Shown here in pieces: positions 62,029 through 64,000 of a stretch of 64,000 bases of DNA. Made by a program: the position numbers and the translations under genes. Origin of the DNA: Chlorokybus atmophyticus (taxonomy: Eukaryota; Streptophyta; Chlorokybophyceae; Chlorokybales; Chlorokybaceae); the NCBI GenBank assembly GCA_009103225.1, contig RHPI01000026.1, forward strand, positions 549,780-613,779, given 5' to 3'. The notes under the pieces were generated by a model. The model was not told where the DNA came from. It saw only the letters and a list, made by a program, of their open reading frames with translations, and did no database searches. Position 1 is the first letter of the stretch, and each line of letters begins with the position of its first letter.

Positions 62029-64000
62029 ATGCACTGTGGCGCAGCTGCCTGCTTGCCTGGCTTGCAGTGCAGCAGCACTGGTGGGGGCGGCGGTGGCGGT
62101 GGTGGCGTTGTCATGGGTGGGGGGGATGATTCAGGTACGGGAGTTAGTGATGGTCGGAGTGAGGCTGCCGCTGATGGCTGTGCGCCGGGGCAAACTACGT
62201 CATCGTCTGCTCCGTCGTCGTTTAGCATGGGGTTGGAGACGCACGTCGTGCCCATGAGCATGCACGCGGAGCACAGAGCCAAGCTGCGGAAGGCGCTGCT
62301 TGAGGCCATCCATGCGCAGGATAATGGATCGCAGGGGTCTGCTGTCGTCTTGCTGCAGGTATGTGCGTGTCACAAGTTCAGCTTGTCCCACGCGTGCTCA
62401 AAGCACGTGCCATCACCTCGCATTGCAACACATGGAAGCAACATGAACTGCATTTTGAACCTACTGCAGTTTCGTATGAAGGTGCTTTGGACTCATATCA
62501 TGGACAGCACGCATGGGTGGTATTGTGTGCATTAGCAAACAGCCGCGCATTGCCGATAATTATGCATGGGCAATTGCAGTAGCTTGTTGCAGTCACATTC
62601 GCACGTGCTATGACTTTAAGCTGCACTGCATTGCACGCATATTTTTGATCCCTCGACTCAACTGCTTCAGGTTTACAGTATCGCCTCATGCCATCAATTT
62701 ATTGATGGTTTGGATGTGTAAACGCTTGCCAACATGGTGTTTGTTAATCGCACAGGGTGGACAACAGCTAACGAGGCATGAGACGGATCACGAGCCGCTT
62801 TTCAGGTGGATTGACTAGCAAAGCATCTTCGCCAATCAGTGATGCAGTCATGTTAGCAAACCGTATGCGCTTGCAGAAACCGCTGCTGGTCCTAGTATTA
62901 GACCTGCTTCTGTCTCCCAGGCAAGAGAGCTTCTTTGCCTACCTGTTTGGCGTATCTGAAGCGGACTTCTATGGTGTTTTGGTAAGCACACTTCCACTTC
63001 TAAGCAGTCACTAGTGTCATTGCTGTCGTTATCACTGTTGTTGGCATCATAGCTGTTGTCAACAACTGGTGTTCTCATGTGCAGGACCTAACAACGGGAA
63101 GGACATTTCTGTTCATCCCGCGTCTACCGTCACAATATGCTGTCTGGATGGGTGCCATACATCCGACAACCTTCTTTCAGGTAGGAGTAGCCAACGACCA
63201 CACACTGCAACAGCTGCAACATTGTGTAACGTGAAGACATCACGTGTGCAGGAGAAGTATGCTGTGGATGCAGTGCATTATGTGGATGAACTGGCGACAG
63301 TGCTGCAGCAGTTGAGCTCCGGCAGCAGCACAGCAACCGTCCTTTACAGGCTTCACGGCAAGAACAGCGACAGCGGGCTTTTTGCACAGCCTGCTTCTTT
63401 TGATGGCATTGACTTGTTTGCAACCGACGACAGCCTTTTATACCCCGTATTAGCAGAGTGCAGAGTAAAAAAGACTGCAGAGGAGATACAGGTTATGCGC
63501 TACGTTTGTCGGATCAGTTCCGAAGCTCACGTATCTGTCATGCGGCAAATCCAGCCAGGAATGATGCAGTATCAGCTGGAGAGCCTCTTCCTTCACTACA
63601 TTTATACCAAAGGCGGCTGCAGACACGTCTCATACACATGCATATGCGGGACGGGTGCAAGTGGGGCAATACTTCATTATGGCCATGCTGGCGCGCCAAA
63701 TGACCGACTGGTCAATGATGGCGACATAGCGTTGTTAGACATGGGCGGGGAGTATCACTGCTATGGAGCTGACATTACATGCTCGTACCCTGTCAACGGC
63801 CGCTTCACTGCAGACCAAAAGTCGGTCTATGAGGCTGTTTTGGCCGCACAATCCGCCGTGATTGAGAGTCTTGAGCCTGGTGTCTCCTGGGTGGATATGC
63901 ATCGCCTCGCTGAACGGCAAATATTGGAGCACTTGTTGCGCGCGGGTTTTCTTAAAGGCTCAATTGAGGAGCTTGTGAGTAAACACATAGGGGCGGTGTT
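62029..64000 (+). CDS. PEPD: Xaa-Pro dipeptidase (prolidase, M24B), 3' truncated by window
   Basis: Exons 62029-62358, 62756-62805, 62921-62981, 63085-63180 and 63252 onward to the window end join in phase. The start may be 62029 or the in-frame ATG at 62113, before a Gly/Ser-rich leader. The conserved part begins MGLETHVVPMSMHAEHR. The N-terminal domain has GGQQLTRHETDHEPLFRQES, FAYLFGVSEADFYGVLDL and the substrate-side SYTCICGTGASGAILHYGHA. The metal-site Asp pair lies in LLDMGGEYHCYGADITCSYP, as in manganese-dependent prolidases. The remaining metal ligands (His and two Glu) would be past 64000. It cleaves X-Pro dipeptides, normally in the cytosol. GTGAGT at 63974 is read as coding (LVSKHIGAVF), because the following residues match the family. 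Confidence 0.94.

Noticed and set aside
63974-63979. GTGAGT in the prolidase as a splice donor
   Set aside because: The sequence after it (SKHIGAVF) matches the prolidase family in frame, so it is read as coding.

Overview
This is a stretch of a nuclear genome, most likely from a green alga (core Chlorophyta; I cannot name the species). The reasons are multi-exon genes with GT-AG introns of mostly 60-300 bases, a plant-type thylakoid assembly factor (PSA2-like), AACCCTAG/TTAGGGTTT boxes near several gene starts, a TGTAA polyadenylation-type signal after the proteasome gene, and very frequent TGCATG/GCATGC words in non-coding DNA. I joined exons by hand, checking reading phase at each junction. 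Where the phase does not close, the entry says so.

Layout. 301-1496 (+) PSA2-like DnaJ-type zinc-finger protein. 1497-5183 repeat-rich spacer with an assembly gap. 5184-8895 (+) sucrose-transporter-family protein SUT copy 1. 8896-10930 spacer. 10931-14664 (+) VWA/Cache calcium-channel alpha2-delta-like membrane protein. 16309-22149 (-) 1403-residue helical-bundle plus ARM-repeat protein. 23340-26088 (-) GRC3/NOL9 polynucleotide kinase, head to head with 26254-28170 (+) 20S proteasome subunit beta-6. 28722-29425 decayed reverse transcriptase. 30268-34330 (-) SUT copy 2, an inverted duplicate of copy 1. 36357-42566 a Ty3/gypsy LTR retrotransposon, 5-bp target duplication intact, coding region decayed. 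44510-47649 (-) NYN nuclease with three LOTUS domains, head to head with 47928-50130 (+) LisH/WD40 protein. 52859-54149 (-) SpoU/TrmH RNA methyltransferase, head to head with 54590-57619 (+) alanine aminotransferase. 58428-61622 (-) RUVBL1, head to head with 62029-64000 (+) Xaa-Pro dipeptidase, cut by the window end.

The right third is ordinary, dense housekeeping sequence dominated by divergent gene pairs sharing 165-440 bp promoters. RNA biology recurs (GRC3, NYN-LOTUS, TrmH, and RUVBL1 through snoRNP assembly), but these genes are not an operon and I infer no joint pathway. The accessory features of most interest are the inverted SUT duplication, with two introns switched to GC donors in one copy; a retrotransposon whose 3' end was lost at an 8-bp microhomology; two perfect long hairpins; the triple-LOTUS NYN protein with a transit-peptide-like N-terminus; and the alpha2-delta-like protein with a non-canonical MIDAS. 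I saw no clear new defence, metabolic-cluster or CRISPR-like system.
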